Shown here piece by piece: positions 1 through 10,193 of a stretch of DNA of 64,000 nt. The notes beneath the pieces are model-generated. The model was given only the letters and a program-made list of their open reading frames with translations, did no database searches and was not told where the DNA came from. The translations under genes and the position numbers were made by a program. The DNA comes from Paenibacillus antarcticus (GTDB lineage: Bacteria; Bacillota; Bacilli; Paenibacillales; Paenibacillaceae): contig NZ_LVJI01000030.1 of assembly GCF_001637225.1 (NCBI RefSeq), positions 91,328-155,327 of the forward strand. Reading direction: 5' to 3'. How positions within the stretch are numbered: position 1 is the stretch's first letter; the number at the start of each line of letters is the position of its first letter.

Positions 1-1226
1 CTCTGTCTATGCTGCTACGATCATTGTTCTATGTCAATGAGACATTACCGTTGGAAGCTGATACGAGTCGTAGGTTGTATGGCTCTAAGGTAAGAACTAG
101 TGTGTCGCGGATGGAGAAATTTGTTGCTTGTCCATTCTCGCACTTTGCTTCGCATGGCCTTAAGCTGAAGGAACGCCAGATGTATCGCTTAAAGGCGCCT
201 GATATTGGTCAATTATTCCACTCAGCGTTAAGTGATATGGCTACACAATTTCAGAATCGAAGTATTAGTTGGGGAAGCTTAACGGCTGATGAATGCCGGC
301 AGGAAGCAAGCATCGCAGTGGATCGCTTAACACCACTTTTACAAGGAGAAATCTTACTTAGTTCCAAACGATATGCGTATATTTCAAGGAAATTAAAGAA
401 TATTGTCGGAAGAGCCTCCATCATTCTTGGTGAACATGCAAGACGAGGAAACTTTGAGCCTATTGGATTAGAGCTTGATTTTGGTCCAGGGAAGACGTTA
501 CCTCCTTTAATCTTTCCACTACCGAATGGTTCAGTCATGGAAGTTATAGGTCGAATTGACCGTGTAGATATGGCGCAGGGAGCACAAGGGATGATGTTGA
601 GGGTTATTGACTATAAATCCAGTCAGAACGATCTTAAGCTACATGAGGTGTATTACGGATTATCGCTTCAATTATTAACCTATTTGGATGTGTTGTTAAC
701 GTATTCGGAGGAGTGGTTGGGAGCGGCAGCGATGCCGGCTGGTACGCTATATTTCCATGTACATGATCCATTGTTGCAATCTGCGAATGGGATGAATGCT
801 GAGCAAGCTGCGGATGAATTGCTCAAACGGTTCAAAATGAAGGGGCTTCTGCTATCCAATCGGGATGTAATTGCACAGATGGATACGTCTTTAGATAAAG
901 GGCATTCAGCTATACTGCCAGTTGCTGTAAAGTCCGATGGAAGTTTCTACAGTAGTGCAGCTGTGGCGACATCGGAGCAATGGGATAGTCTATTATCCTC
1001 GGTTCGGAGCAATATTGTGAATATAGGAACACGGATTACGGAAGGTGATGTCAAGATTGAACCTTATCGGATTCAGCATGAGACAGCCTGTACGTTCTGT
1101 TCCTATAAGCCAGTCTGTCATTTCGATGAAAATGTTGAGGGTAACCATTATCATATCATGGGCAAACCGAACAAATCACAAGTATGGGACATGCTGTCAA
1201 AGACTCAAGGAGGAGATACACCGTGA
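1..1226 (+). CDS. addB: ATP-dependent nuclease subunit B (AddB), 3' part
   Basis: This is the C-terminal part of the AddB subunit of the AddAB helicase-nuclease, which processes double-strand breaks for RecA-dependent repair. The frame is open to the left edge, so the gene starts outside the window; about 408 residues are visible. The visible part carries the family's C-terminal nuclease domain: a GRIDRVD segment followed by VIDYKSS, which supplies the acidic and lysine residues of the RecB-type nuclease. A cysteine in VACPFSHF near the start of the visible part and a C-x2-C-x5-C cluster near the C terminus (CTFCSYKPVC) match the four cysteines that bind the AddB 4Fe-4S cluster. Its TGA stop overlaps the addA GTG start by four bases, so the two subunits are probably translationally coupled. 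Confidence 0.95.
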   Translation, partial: LSMLLRSLFYVNETLPLEADTSRRLYGSKVRTSVSRMEKFVACPFSHFASHGLKLKERQMYRLKAPDIGQLFHSALSDMATQFQNRSISWGSLTADECRQEASIAVDRLTPLLQGEILLSSKRYAYISRKLKNIVGRASIILGEHARRGNFEPIGLELDFGPGKTLPPLIFPLPNGSVMEVIGRIDRVDMAQGAQGMMLRVIDYKSSQNDLKLHEVYYGLSLQLLTYLDVLLTYSEEWLGAAAMPAGTLYFHVHDPLLQSANGMNAEQAADELLKRFKMKGLLLSNRDVIAQMDTSLDKGHSAILPVAVKSDGSFYSSAAVATSEQWDSLLSSVRSNIVNIGTRITEGDVKIEPYRIQHETACTFCSYKPVCHFDENVEGNHYHIMGKPNKSQVWDMLSKTQGGDTP

Positions 1227-4200
1227 TTGAAATGGCTAAGCCGGAAGGTAGTATGTGGAGTGACGATCAGTGGAAGGCGATTTCGCTTAGCGGTGATCAT
1301 ATTCTTGTGGCTGCAGCAGCAGGTTCAGGAAAAACAGCTGTATTGGTTGAAAGAATCATACGTAAAATTATGAATGAGGAACAAGGGTTTAGTGTAGATA
1401 AATTACTCGTCGCGACATTTACGAAGGCAGCAGCGGCTGAAATGCGCCAGCGAATTCGTGAGGCATTGGATAAGGAATTAGAGAAGGAGCCAGATAATGC
1501 ACACTTACGTCGACAGCTTGCATTATTAGGTAAAGCATCGATTACAACACTTCATTCATTTTGTATGGAAGTGATTCGTCGTTACTATCAGTGGATTCCT
1601 TTAGATCCGGGCTTTCGTATCCTGAATGAGAATGAAGCGGAATTGCTACGACAAGAAATTCTGGAGGAATTATTTGAAGAGAAGTACGGCGAGGCAGAAG
1701 ACGGAGGAATCTTTCTACGTCTTGCTGATTGGTTCAGTGGTGAACGTAGTGACGATGCGCTGTATCTCCTTGTGCAGAAACTGTATGACTTCTCGCGTAG
1801 CCACTCTTGGCCAGACGAGTGGTTACGTCAAATGGCATCAAATTTCTCCGTTTCTGATCCGTCCGAGCTAGATGATAGTCCTTGGGTGAAGAGTATTGTC
1901 AAGGATGCTAAGTTGTCTATGGCTGGTGCAGCGGGTTTATTACATCAGGCCATTTCAATAGCGATGTTACCTGGGGGACCCTCACCGTATGTAGATAATT
2001 TAAGAGATGATTTGGAAATGGTCGAATCCCTTAAAGAATGTCTTGAGGACTTCCCTTGGAATGCTCTTTATGATGCTTTCCAAACGATCTCATTCGGTAA
2101 ATTGAAAAGTTGTCGCAAAGATGAGACAGATCCTGATTTACAAGAACGTGTTAAGGAATTGCGAGATAGTGTGAAAAAAATATTGAATGATCTTAAAAGC
2201 TCATTGTTCGGTCGATCTGCAGAGACGTTCATGTCAGAACTTCATGAGGTTGCTCCAGTGATGGCGGAGCTATCTGAGGTTATCATTGCCTTCAGTCAGC
2301 GTTATCAAGAACAGAAACGGGCTAGAGGGCTCGTGGACTTCAGTGATCTAGAGCATTACTGCTTGCAGATTCTGCGACATCCTGATTCGTCTGTCGATCA
2401 ACTCCTTCCATCTGATGCTGCTATTGAATATAGAAAGCACTTTGACGAGGTGCTACTGGATGAATATCAAGATACCAACAGTGTACAGGAGGATATCGTA
2501 AATCTGATTTCTAGAGATCAGCCAGGGAATCGGTTTATGGTAGGGGATGTCAAACAAAGTATATATCGATTTCGTCTTGCAGACCCTGGACTTTTTCTGG
2601 ACAAGTACGGCAGATATGGCTTAGAGGGTGAAGAAGGAATCGTTATTGACCTTGCTCGGAATTTTCGCAGTAGACATCAAGTATTGGATGCGGTAAATGT
2701 ACTATTCCGACAAATGATGGATGAGACTGTAGCAGAAATCACCTACAATGAGCGGGCAGAATTAGTATATGGCGCATCATTTCCTGGTGCGCAAGAAGGT
2801 GAGATTGATTCGACGTATACCCCAGAACTACTATTAATTGATCGTGGTAATGGCGGTAAATCAGGCGAAGTCGAGGTGTCTGAGGGAGAAGAGAACACCC
2901 TTTTACAAGAAGGTGAGTGGGTGGAGATGGAGACTGCTCAACTAGAGGCACGAGCCATTGCAGCTAAGATAAAAGAAATGACAGGGGAAACTGGAGATCC
3001 TATGCTCATTTACGATAAGTCCTTAAAAGTAATGCGTCCTGTCGCTTATGGTGATATCGTTATTCTTCTTCGATCTGCTTATATTTGGGGACCTCTGATT
3101 ATGGAAGAATTACGACAACAAGGTATTTCTGCTGATGGAGAACAGAATCAAGGTTATTTCGAGGCAACAGAAGTTGCGATTATGTTGTCTCTACTGCAAG
3201 TGATAGATAATCCTCAACAGGATATTCCACTAGCGAGCGTTCTACGATCACCTATTGTTGGACTAACGGAGGAAGAATTAGCTCAGATTCGCGTGTGCGC
3301 TAATGGTCCTTTCTATGAAGCTGTAATTGCAGCTGCAGGCATGGAGAAAGATTTCGAAGGATATGTGCAGCTGGATACGCAAGAACCGATTCATAGCGTG
3401 CATAAAGAATTGGCTGCGACATTAGAAGAAGTTCCTATGATTATGAATGAAGCGCTAATTCTACCATCAGACAATAACAAGACTACAGATATAAAGGGTA
3501 TTTCTTCTGAGCTACGATATAAAATGCAAGAGTTTCTTAGGAAATTAGAAGAATGGCGACAAGAGGCGCGTCGAGGAAGCCTAGGAGACCTCATATGGCA
3601 CATATATGGTGAGACTGGTTACATGGACTGGGTAGGTGGATTACCTGGAGGAGGGCAACGTCAGGGCAATCTGACAGCTCTTTATGACAGAGCTGTTCAG
3701 TATGAACAGACGACATCATCGCGTGGATTATTCCGTTTCTTAACATTTATCGCAAGGCTCCGTGATCATGGTTCTGATCTAGGTAGTGCAGGAAGATCGG
3801 ATAAGCAAGATAACGCAGTCAGAATAATGACGATTCATAAGAGTAAAGGGTTGGAATTTCCAGTTGTCTTCTTAGCGGGAATTGGAAAGACATTCAATCA
3901 ACAGGATTTGAACTCACCCTTTCTCATGCATAAGGATTTGGGATTTGGACCGAAGTTCGTGGATCAAGAGATGCGGGTAAGTTATCCCACGTTGCCTAAC
4001 CTTGCGATACGCCGCAGATCGCAGCAAGAACTGCTTGCTGAGGAAATGCGGGTGCTGTATGTAGGGTTAACACGACCAAAAGAGAAGTTAATCCTTGTGG
4101 GTACGACTAAGGATCTTACTAAAAAAATATCATCATGGACGCAAGTTCAGAGTCACCAACCTTATATGCTTCCTGATTATGTGTTATCGAGGGGACGCAG

Positions 4201-5275
4201 TTATCTGGATTGGATTGGTCCAGCCCTGATTCGACATCCCGATGCAGAACTACTGAGAGGAATTGGGGGCGTAGCGGGACCAACTTCTCAGGTATTGAAT
4301 GATGTTCCTTCATCATGGATGGTGTCGGTTCTTTCGGCGGATGAACTTTCACAAGGCTTAATCGCGGGTACGGATGGAGATCAAGAGGTTTCTCAGAATC
4401 GTGAACTAAAGTTACAAGCCATGTTGAATAGAGAAGCCATACCGTTGTCAGCAGTGGAGAGTAGTGAGGTAACAGCTGCTGCTGATTTAGTGAATATAGA
4501 GAATAAGCTTGGATGGAAGTATCCATATGCTATAGCTACGACACTCTCCGCTAAAACGTCCGTAACTGAGATGAAGAAGTTGCTCTCCTTACAGGAGCTT
4601 CCATCTTTGGATTGGATAGAAGAGAAGAAAGTTCAACATCAAGAAGAATCTACCTTGCAGCTTAGACGTCCTAAATTTATGGAAGAGAAAAGCATGAGCC
4701 CAACAGAGCGAGGAACGGTGTACCATACGCTTATGCAACATATTCCACTTCGTGGAGAACCCGTGAATACTACAGTAGTTCAAGAAACCCTTAATCGACT
4801 TGTTGAATTACAGATCGTGACGAAAGAGCAAGGCGACATGATCAACTTGGATCAAGTGGTAGCTATGTATGATACCGAGATGGGAACGAGATTACTTGCT
4901 GCCACATGGATTGAGCGAGAATTACCTTTTAGTTATGCGCTCTCGGCAACAGAAGCTCATCAAGGACTGAATTTTGTGAAGATTCTATCGCAATCTGATG
5001 AACAGGAATCATTAATGACTGCAAGAGAGTTGGATCATGAGACAGTGTTAATTCAAGGGGTTGTGGATTGTATTTTCAGAGTAGATGGGAAGTTAGTTCT
5101 CCTGGATTACAAGACGGATCGTGTGCTGGAACAACGTGGTGGAGTTGAGGCTCTAGTAGAACAATACCGTTTCCAATTAGAGCTCTATGGTAAAGCATTA
5201 GAAGATATCATGGGTGAGCCTGTAAGTGAGAAGTGGTTGTACTTCTTCGATGGATCACATTTGATTCAGATATAA
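1223..5275 (+). CDS. addA: ATP-dependent helicase/nuclease subunit A (AddA)
   Basis: AddA is the motor and second nuclease subunit of AddAB. The protein is about 1350 residues, the usual family length. A Walker A motif (AAAGSGKT) lies near residues 31-38, the UvrD-type motif II (DEYQDT) near residue 412, followed by VGDVKQSIYRFR, then SKGLEFPVVFLAG and VLYVGLTRPKEKL of helicase domain 2. The C-terminal nuclease motif LLDYKTDR lies near residue 1294. I place the start at GTG 1223: the AAGGAGGAGA ribosome site at 1207-1216 is six bases upstream, and the GTG overlaps the addB stop. An ATG at 1232 is possible but poorly spaced. No terminator follows; sbcD begins 34 bases later, suggesting one addB-addA-sbcD-sbcC operon. 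Confidence 0.96.
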   Translation: MIEMAKPEGSMWSDDQWKAISLSGDHILVAAAAGSGKTAVLVERIIRKIMNEEQGFSVDKLLVATFTKAAAAEMRQRIREALDKELEKEPDNAHLRRQLALLGKASITTLHSFCMEVIRRYYQWIPLDPGFRILNENEAELLRQEILEELFEEKYGEAEDGGIFLRLADWFSGERSDDALYLLVQKLYDFSRSHSWPDEWLRQMASNFSVSDPSELDDSPWVKSIVKDAKLSMAGAAGLLHQAISIAMLPGGPSPYVDNLRDDLEMVESLKECLEDFPWNALYDAFQTISFGKLKSCRKDETDPDLQERVKELRDSVKKILNDLKSSLFGRSAETFMSELHEVAPVMAELSEVIIAFSQRYQEQKRARGLVDFSDLEHYCLQILRHPDSSVDQLLPSDAAIEYRKHFDEVLLDEYQDTNSVQEDIVNLISRDQPGNRFMVGDVKQSIYRFRLADPGLFLDKYGRYGLEGEEGIVIDLARNFRSRHQVLDAVNVLFRQMMDETVAEITYNERAELVYGASFPGAQEGEIDSTYTPELLLIDRGNGGKSGEVEVSEGEENTLLQEGEWVEMETAQLEARAIAAKIKEMTGETGDPMLIYDKSLKVMRPVAYGDIVILLRSAYIWGPLIMEELRQQGISADGEQNQGYFEATEVAIMLSLLQVIDNPQQDIPLASVLRSPIVGLTEEELAQIRVCANGPFYEAVIAAAGMEKDFEGYVQLDTQEPIHSVHKELAATLEEVPMIMNEALILPSDNNKTTDIKGISSELRYKMQEFLRKLEEWRQEARRGSLGDLIWHIYGETGYMDWVGGLPGGGQRQGNLTALYDRAVQYEQTTSSRGLFRFLTFIARLRDHGSDLGSAGRSDKQDNAVRIMTIHKSKGLEFPVVFLAGIGKTFNQQDLNSPFLMHKDLGFGPKFVDQEMRVSYPTLPNLAIRRRSQQELLAEEMRVLYVGLTRPKEKLILVGTTKDLTKKISSWTQVQSHQPYMLPDYVLSRGRSYLDWIGPALIRHPDAELLRGIGGVAGPTSQVLNDVPSSWMVSVLSADELSQGLIAGTDGDQEVSQNRELKLQAMLNREAIPLSAVESSEVTAAADLVNIENKLGWKYPYAIATTLSAKTSVTEMKKLLSLQELPSLDWIEEKKVQHQEESTLQLRRPKFMEEKSMSPTERGTVYHTLMQHIPLRGEPVNTTVVQETLNRLVELQIVTKEQGDMINLDQVVAMYDTEMGTRLLAATWIERELPFSYALSATEAHQGLNFVKILSQSDEQESLMTARELDHETVLIQGVVDCIFRVDGKLVLLDYKTDRVLEQRGGVEALVEQYRFQLELYGKALEDIMGEPVSEKWLYFFDGSHLIQI

Positions 5276-5309
5276 TTCGGGTAGGTAAGAGATTAGGGGG
5301 AGAAATCAA

Positions 5310-6491
5310 ATGCGAATATTGCATACAGGCGATTGGCATTTCGGACGGACATTGGAAGGGCGCAGTCGGTTGAAAGAGCAGGAGGACTTTGTTGATGAAC
5401 TGGTACGTATGGCAGATGATCAACAGGCAGATCTCATATTAATGGCTGGGGATGTGTATGATTCTGTCAACCCTCCAGCTATGGCGGAACAACTATTCTA
5501 TGAGGCTTGCGCAAGGTTAAGCGAGGGGGGAAGACCACTGGTAGTCATAGCGGGCAATCATGATCAGCCTGAGCGAGTGGCTTCAGTATCGCCCTTGGTG
5601 ACTCGACAGGGTATTACGCTTGTTGGGCTTCCGGCGGCGGACGCTGTGACGATTCATACACCTCGTACAGGAGAAATTGCCAAGATTGCTGCACTCCCTT
5701 ATCCATCGGAAGCCCGACTTAATGAATTGTTAGTATCCGAGGGAAATGAGGATGATCTGCGTCAAGCATACAGTGCTCGTGTCGGTAAATTAATGAGTAT
5801 GTTGTCGCGTGAATTTACACCGAAGACGATCAATTTGGCGATGAGTCATATTTATGTGTTAGGTGGTGTGGAGACAGATTCTGAGCGTCCTATTCAGGTT
5901 GGAGGTGCTTATACCGTCGATCCATCTGCTCTATCTATTGGTGCACAGTATACGGCCCTAGGACATCTCCACAGACCTCAGGCTGTAAAGGGGGAGGGTA
6001 TGATTCGTTATAGTGGATCACCTCTGGCATACAGCTTCTCAGAAGCCGGACAAGCCAAGTCGGTTGCGATGTTGGATATATCACCTGGAGGACAGCCTGT
6101 TCTCGAAGAGCTATATCTATCTTGTGGGCGACCACTCGTTCGATGGAGAGCTAAGGGTGGTCTTGAAGAAGTCAACCGCTGGCTGGACGAGGGACTGGAT
6201 GAGCGTGCATTTATTGATTTGGAAGTATCCTTGACTGAAGCGTTATCTCTTGCCGAAATTCAGAGACTACGTAAGAGCCGTGAAGGATTAATCCATATCC
6301 GTCCTATATATCCAGATATGGACGTGGTAGAGATGGAAATTGAGCGTTCGCGGATGCCTTTACATGAAATTTTCCGTAAATTCTATCAGCGACAGACGGG
6401 GGGAGCAGTACCCGATGATGGAATGGTACAATTGTTCCTTGAACTTGTTGAAGAGAACGGGACGCTTCAGGAAGAAGGGGATGCACAATGA
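5310..6491 (+). CDS. sbcD: Exonuclease subunit SbcD
   Basis: SbcD is the Mre11-type nuclease of the SbcCD complex, which opens hairpins and protein-blocked DNA ends. At 393 residues it has family length and shows the ordered metallophosphoesterase motifs: GDWHFGR near residue 7, AGDVYDS near 46, AGNHDQPERV near 80, then MSHIY and ALGHLHRPQ. A GGGGGA ribosome site precedes ATG 5310. Its stop overlaps the sbcC start (ATGA), consistent with stoichiometric production of the two subunits. Confidence 0.96.
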   Translation: MRILHTGDWHFGRTLEGRSRLKEQEDFVDELVRMADDQQADLILMAGDVYDSVNPPAMAEQLFYEACARLSEGGRPLVVIAGNHDQPERVASVSPLVTRQGITLVGLPAADAVTIHTPRTGEIAKIAALPYPSEARLNELLVSEGNEDDLRQAYSARVGKLMSMLSREFTPKTINLAMSHIYVLGGVETDSERPIQVGGAYTVDPSALSIGAQYTALGHLHRPQAVKGEGMIRYSGSPLAYSFSEAGQAKSVAMLDISPGGQPVLEELYLSCGRPLVRWRAKGGLEEVNRWLDEGLDERAFIDLEVSLTEALSLAEIQRLRKSREGLIHIRPIYPDMDVVEMEIERSRMPLHEIFRKFYQRQTGGAVPDDGMVQLFLELVEENGTLQEEGDAQ

Positions 6492-9400
6492 AGCCAATTA
6501 CTCTAAAACTCGCTGGACTACAAAGTTATCGTGAACCGCAACAGATTGATTTTGACGAACTTACGCAAATGGGGTTGTTTGGGATATTCGGTCCTACGGG
6601 TAGTGGTAAATCCACCTTGCTTGATGCCATAACACTTGCGCTGTATGGCAAAGTGGAGCGGGCTGTCAACGGAACACAAGGGATTATGAATCATTCGGAA
6701 GATTCATTGTTTGTATCTTTCACTTTTGAATTAAATTCATCTGAAGGACCACAGCAATATCGTGTAGAACGTCGGTTTAAGCGAACGAATGAATTATCTA
6801 TAAGTAATACGATTAGCCGATTTATTGAAGTTACGCCAGACGGGGATCAAGTAATGGCAGATAAATTGGCAGATGTCACTCGCTGTGTAGAAGATAAAAT
6901 TGGACTCAAAATGGATGATTTCACAAGAGCTGTCGTTCTACCTCAGGGGAAATTCGCTGAATTCTTGTCCTTGAAGGGAAGCGAGAGACGGCAAATGTTG
7001 CAACGTCTATTTCATCTTGAGCAATATGGTGATCAATTAGCGCTGAAGTTAAGCCGTCGGGTGAAAGAGAATGAAGCAGCTCTTCAGAATATTGTGGCAG
7101 AGCAGCAAGGTTTGGGGAATGCAGGCAATGAGGCTTTAGAAGAGGCTAAGAAGCAATGGATTGAAGCGATAGCTGAAGCCGAAACTTCTCGAAGCAGACT
7201 TAATGAAATTAAGGTGCAGGCTGAGCGTTTATCCAGAGTATGGGAATGGCAAATTGAACGTGACCGGAGACAAGAACAATTAGTACAACTTGGCGCTTTA
7301 GAACATGAAATTCTCATGTTAGAGGACAAACTTGCTAAAGCGAGTGTTGCTCAGCAACTTATGCCTTTGCTTACGCAAATGCAGGAGAGCAAGAAAGAGC
7401 TTATAGACCGTGAAGAGAAGTCTGCATTATTGAATATTTCATCAAAGGAAGCTGAGAAATCATCTATTCTTGCAAGTGAGACGGATGAGGCTACACAGCT
7501 CATGCTATCCACTGAAGAACCGAAGTTACTGGTTAGGCAGGAACAATTGGAGCAAGCATGTAAGCTTCAACAGGAACGAGATCATCTCCGTAGCGAGTGT
7601 GATGAGCTTGAGAAGAAGAGAGCGGACGTTGTGCTTACGCAGGCTGATCTAAATGGAAAGCTGCAGAAAGAAAGTGAGCTACTTAGTAAGGGGCAGACTA
7701 GACAGGCTGAATTACAGGCAAGCTTAAAACCATTAGAGACCAGATCCCAAGAGCGGGAATTCATTCATAAAGCATTACAGCGCAAACAACATATGCAGTC
7801 TATGGAGCAGCAGCAGGAAAGTGTAACTTTAGAAGTTTCGAAACAGGAGAAAATGGTTGCTGAAATAAATGCCAAGTTAACTAGCTCTGAGCGAGATATA
7901 AAGATGAACGAGGAGAATCATAAATCCTTCTTGGTACAGCTTTCTTCCCATTTGTCTGGATTAATTGTTCAGGAAGCTACGATAGGTCAAGCGGTTATTA
8001 GACTGGGTTGCGAGGATGAGCGCTTACGTAAAGAACTCAAGAATTCAGAGATTCATGCTCTTTCACTGACTTTAGCAGCACAATTACAAGAAGGGAATCC
8101 ATGTCCCGTATGTGGCTCGGAACATCATCCAGTCCCGGCAACGGTTGGTGAAATTTCCGACGATCTTATGATACAGACTGCGCAATTGGATAAGATACGT
8201 GTTATACAGTCACAACTTCAAGATCATCGTCTAACGTTTCGCCAGCTTATGAATGAGAGTAGAACGTTAATAGATCAATCTGGAGCAATGCTTCCTGAAC
8301 AAGATAATTCACATGTAGCTGTGGCGAAAGAGCAGTTCGAAATGGGCGAAGAAACGTCAGTTCAATTCTCTATAGATTATTGGACAGGCCTGATCGAACA
8401 ATTGGAAGAGGCATCTTTGAGGCTTACGAATATGAGCGCGGACTTGCGACAAGAAGTGACAGAATTAAAGCAGAAACAAGCTACAGTTCAGCAACAGCAT
8501 ATGAAATATTCGGCAGAAGCAGAAGCGATAATGAATGTTCATGCAGACACCAAGGTTAGACTCGATCAATTAACATCCGAATTGATGAAGGTACAGCAGC
8601 AGTGGATGCAAGAATTTCCAGATATCCCTATGGACGAACTTGACCAGAAGTTTCAGCTTATGCAGAAGAAAGATACCGAAGTTGAAACAATCAAGGAGCG
8701 GCTAGAGATCAGCGTTCCCTTCCTAGAGAGCAAACTGTTAGCTGTTAAGTCCCTTGAACAACAAATTGGGGATTTAGATAAGGCTCTTATCCAATGGAAT
8801 ACAATATGGCATTCAAAAAGTGAATTGCTGAAAGAGAAAGTAGAGAAACTCTTAGCTTGGGTAGGTGAGGGTTCAGCGGAAGTATTACTTGAGGCATGTA
8901 TTCAGCAACTCCACAGGGTAAGAGCTACAGCGGCGCAAGCGAAGAGTGCGCGACGGATAGCAGAGGAATTGAAGAATGAAGCCATCAGAGGTGCTGTTAT
9001 AGCACAGCAGGCTGTGGAATCGGCCGCAGATCATTATAAAGCAGCAACAAGTCGTTGGGAGCAGATGTTAAAAGCCTCAACTTTATCGACTGCGGATGAA
9101 GTGGTTGCTGGTAGTTTACAACGTGAAGAAGAGCAAAGATACGCTGATAAGGTACGGAAGCATCGTGAGAATGAGCGAGAAGTTACGTTACAGCTTGCGC
9201 ATGTCGAAGACAAACTTTCAGGGAATTCCATCACCGAAGAAGAGTGGCAGATGTGCAAGGCTCAATTGGAAGAATACCGAAAGAGTGATGAAGCAGCAAT
9301 CCAATTGAAGGCGAGAGCAGAACGTGATCTAGAAGATGTAGAGCAGAGACACGCAAGGTGGGCGGAGTTGGAGGATAAGCGTTCAGAACGTCAGTCTAAC

Positions 9401-9910
9401 GGGGAGCAACTCTCTAAGCTACAATCGTGTTTACGGGGAAATGCCTTCGTGGAATATATCGCGGAAGAGCAGTTAATGCAGGTTAGTCAGGCAGCGTCTC
9501 AGCGCCTTCTATTTCTCACTAGACAACGTTATGCACTAGAGGTGGATTCCGGAGGTGGATTCGTGATTCGCGATGATGCAAATGGCGGAACACGTAGACC
9601 AGTATCCACGTTATCCGGCGGAGAAACATTCCTGACATCCTTATCTTTAGCGCTTGCCTTATCTGCCCAAATTCAACTGCGTGGGCAGTATCCTTTGCAA
9701 TTCTTCTTCTTGGATGAGGGATTCGGAACACTAGATCCAGAACTACTTGAGATGGTCATTACTTCCTTGGAACGCCTTCATAGCGACCATCTTTCCGTGG
9801 GCATTATTAGCCATGTACCTGAACTACGTGCGCGATTACCTCGTAAATTAATAGTATTGCCAGCAGAGCATGCTGACGGGGGGTCTCGCTTAGTTATGGA
9901 AAATATGTAG
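6488..9910 (+). CDS. sbcC: Exonuclease subunit SbcC (SMC-like ATPase)
   Basis: SbcC is the Rad50-type ATPase partner of SbcD. The 1140-residue protein has a Walker A motif near residues 36-43 (GPTGSGKS), long glutamine- and glutamate-rich coiled coils on both sides of a zinc hook (CPVCG, cysteines about 539 and 542), the ABC signature LSGGETFLTSLSLA near 1043 and the Walker B segment FFFLDEGFGTLD near 1075. The start overlaps sbcD by four bases. It is the last gene of the repair operon; the next element is the candidate small RNA locus, whose FNR-type box begins 13 bases after the stop. Confidence 0.96.
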   Translation: MKPITLKLAGLQSYREPQQIDFDELTQMGLFGIFGPTGSGKSTLLDAITLALYGKVERAVNGTQGIMNHSEDSLFVSFTFELNSSEGPQQYRVERRFKRTNELSISNTISRFIEVTPDGDQVMADKLADVTRCVEDKIGLKMDDFTRAVVLPQGKFAEFLSLKGSERRQMLQRLFHLEQYGDQLALKLSRRVKENEAALQNIVAEQQGLGNAGNEALEEAKKQWIEAIAEAETSRSRLNEIKVQAERLSRVWEWQIERDRRQEQLVQLGALEHEILMLEDKLAKASVAQQLMPLLTQMQESKKELIDREEKSALLNISSKEAEKSSILASETDEATQLMLSTEEPKLLVRQEQLEQACKLQQERDHLRSECDELEKKRADVVLTQADLNGKLQKESELLSKGQTRQAELQASLKPLETRSQEREFIHKALQRKQHMQSMEQQQESVTLEVSKQEKMVAEINAKLTSSERDIKMNEENHKSFLVQLSSHLSGLIVQEATIGQAVIRLGCEDERLRKELKNSEIHALSLTLAAQLQEGNPCPVCGSEHHPVPATVGEISDDLMIQTAQLDKIRVIQSQLQDHRLTFRQLMNESRTLIDQSGAMLPEQDNSHVAVAKEQFEMGEETSVQFSIDYWTGLIEQLEEASLRLTNMSADLRQEVTELKQKQATVQQQHMKYSAEAEAIMNVHADTKVRLDQLTSELMKVQQQWMQEFPDIPMDELDQKFQLMQKKDTEVETIKERLEISVPFLESKLLAVKSLEQQIGDLDKALIQWNTIWHSKSELLKEKVEKLLAWVGEGSAEVLLEACIQQLHRVRATAAQAKSARRIAEELKNEAIRGAVIAQQAVESAADHYKAATSRWEQMLKASTLSTADEVVAGSLQREEEQRYADKVRKHRENEREVTLQLAHVEDKLSGNSITEEEWQMCKAQLEEYRKSDEAAIQLKARAERDLEDVEQRHARWAELEDKRSERQSNGEQLSKLQSCLRGNAFVEYIAEEQLMQVSQAASQRLLFLTRQRYALEVDSGGGFVIRDDANGGTRRPVSTLSGGETFLTSLSLALALSAQIQLRGQYPLQFFFLDEGFGTLDPELLEMVITSLERLHSDHLSVGIISHVPELRARLPRKLIVLPAEHADGGSRLVMENM

Positions 9911-9923
9911 AGATAAATACAGT

Positions 9924-9939
9924 TGTGATGTCTGTCACA
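9924..9939. promoter_or_regulatory. FNR/Rex-type operator (TGTGA-N6-TCACA)
   Basis: A perfect inverted repeat TGTGA-TGTCTG-TCACA is seen. This is the consensus of Bacillus Fnr and is close to the Rex site (TTGTGA-N6-TCACAA). Its centre (9931.5) lies 41.5 bases before the start site predicted from the -10 box at 9961-9966, the position used by class II Crp/Fnr activators. The regulator itself is inferred. Confidence 0.6.
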
Positions 9940-9941
9940 GT

Positions 9942-9972
9942 AACAGCTACAAGCTGTTGTTATAATACAGTT
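9942..9972 (+). promoter_or_regulatory. Extended -10 promoter with overlapping dyad
   Basis: TGT-TATAAT at 9958-9966 is an extended -10 element; no good -35 box lies 16-18 bases upstream, as expected of an activator-dependent promoter. A perfect 7-bp dyad with a 3-base loop (AACAGCT-ACA-AGCTGTT, 9942-9958) occupies the spacer region and could be a second operator. Predicted transcription start is about 9973. Confidence 0.5.
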
Positions 9973-10096
9973 AATAACCGACATCACTTTGAGAAGTACC
10001 TCGGCGGACTTATGGGAGGGAGATTGTTTTCCCTATTATAAGTCCGTACGTCAAGCAGCTTTTTGCAAGCTGACTGGGTACTTCTTATTTTTTTTG
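9973..10096 (+). ncRNA. Candidate small RNA with three-helix structure and built-in terminator
   Basis: No reading frame is evident. A 9-bp outer helix (9992-10000 with 10077-10085) encloses a second helix of 9 bp (10005-10013 with 10038-10046), which is extended by a further 5 bp (10017-10021 with 10030-10034), and a weaker hairpin around 10050-10074. The outer helix is followed at once by a T run (10088-10095), so it can act as an intrinsic terminator. With the promoter just upstream this defines a transcript of about 120 bases. I do not recognise it as 6S, SRP, tmRNA or a known riboswitch. It could instead be only an elaborate terminator for sbcC. Confidence 0.45.
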
Positions 10097-10193
10097 CTTT
10101 ATGGATGTTATTCTGCATATTAATCAGTATCCATTCGCCCAGACCTGAATATGATGATTGTAGATCATGGAGTATTTAGGAGGACTAGACCAG

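Noticed and set aside
4119..4526. 135-residue minus-strand frame inside addA
   Set aside because: It lies within the conserved addA coding region and its composition is not protein-like.
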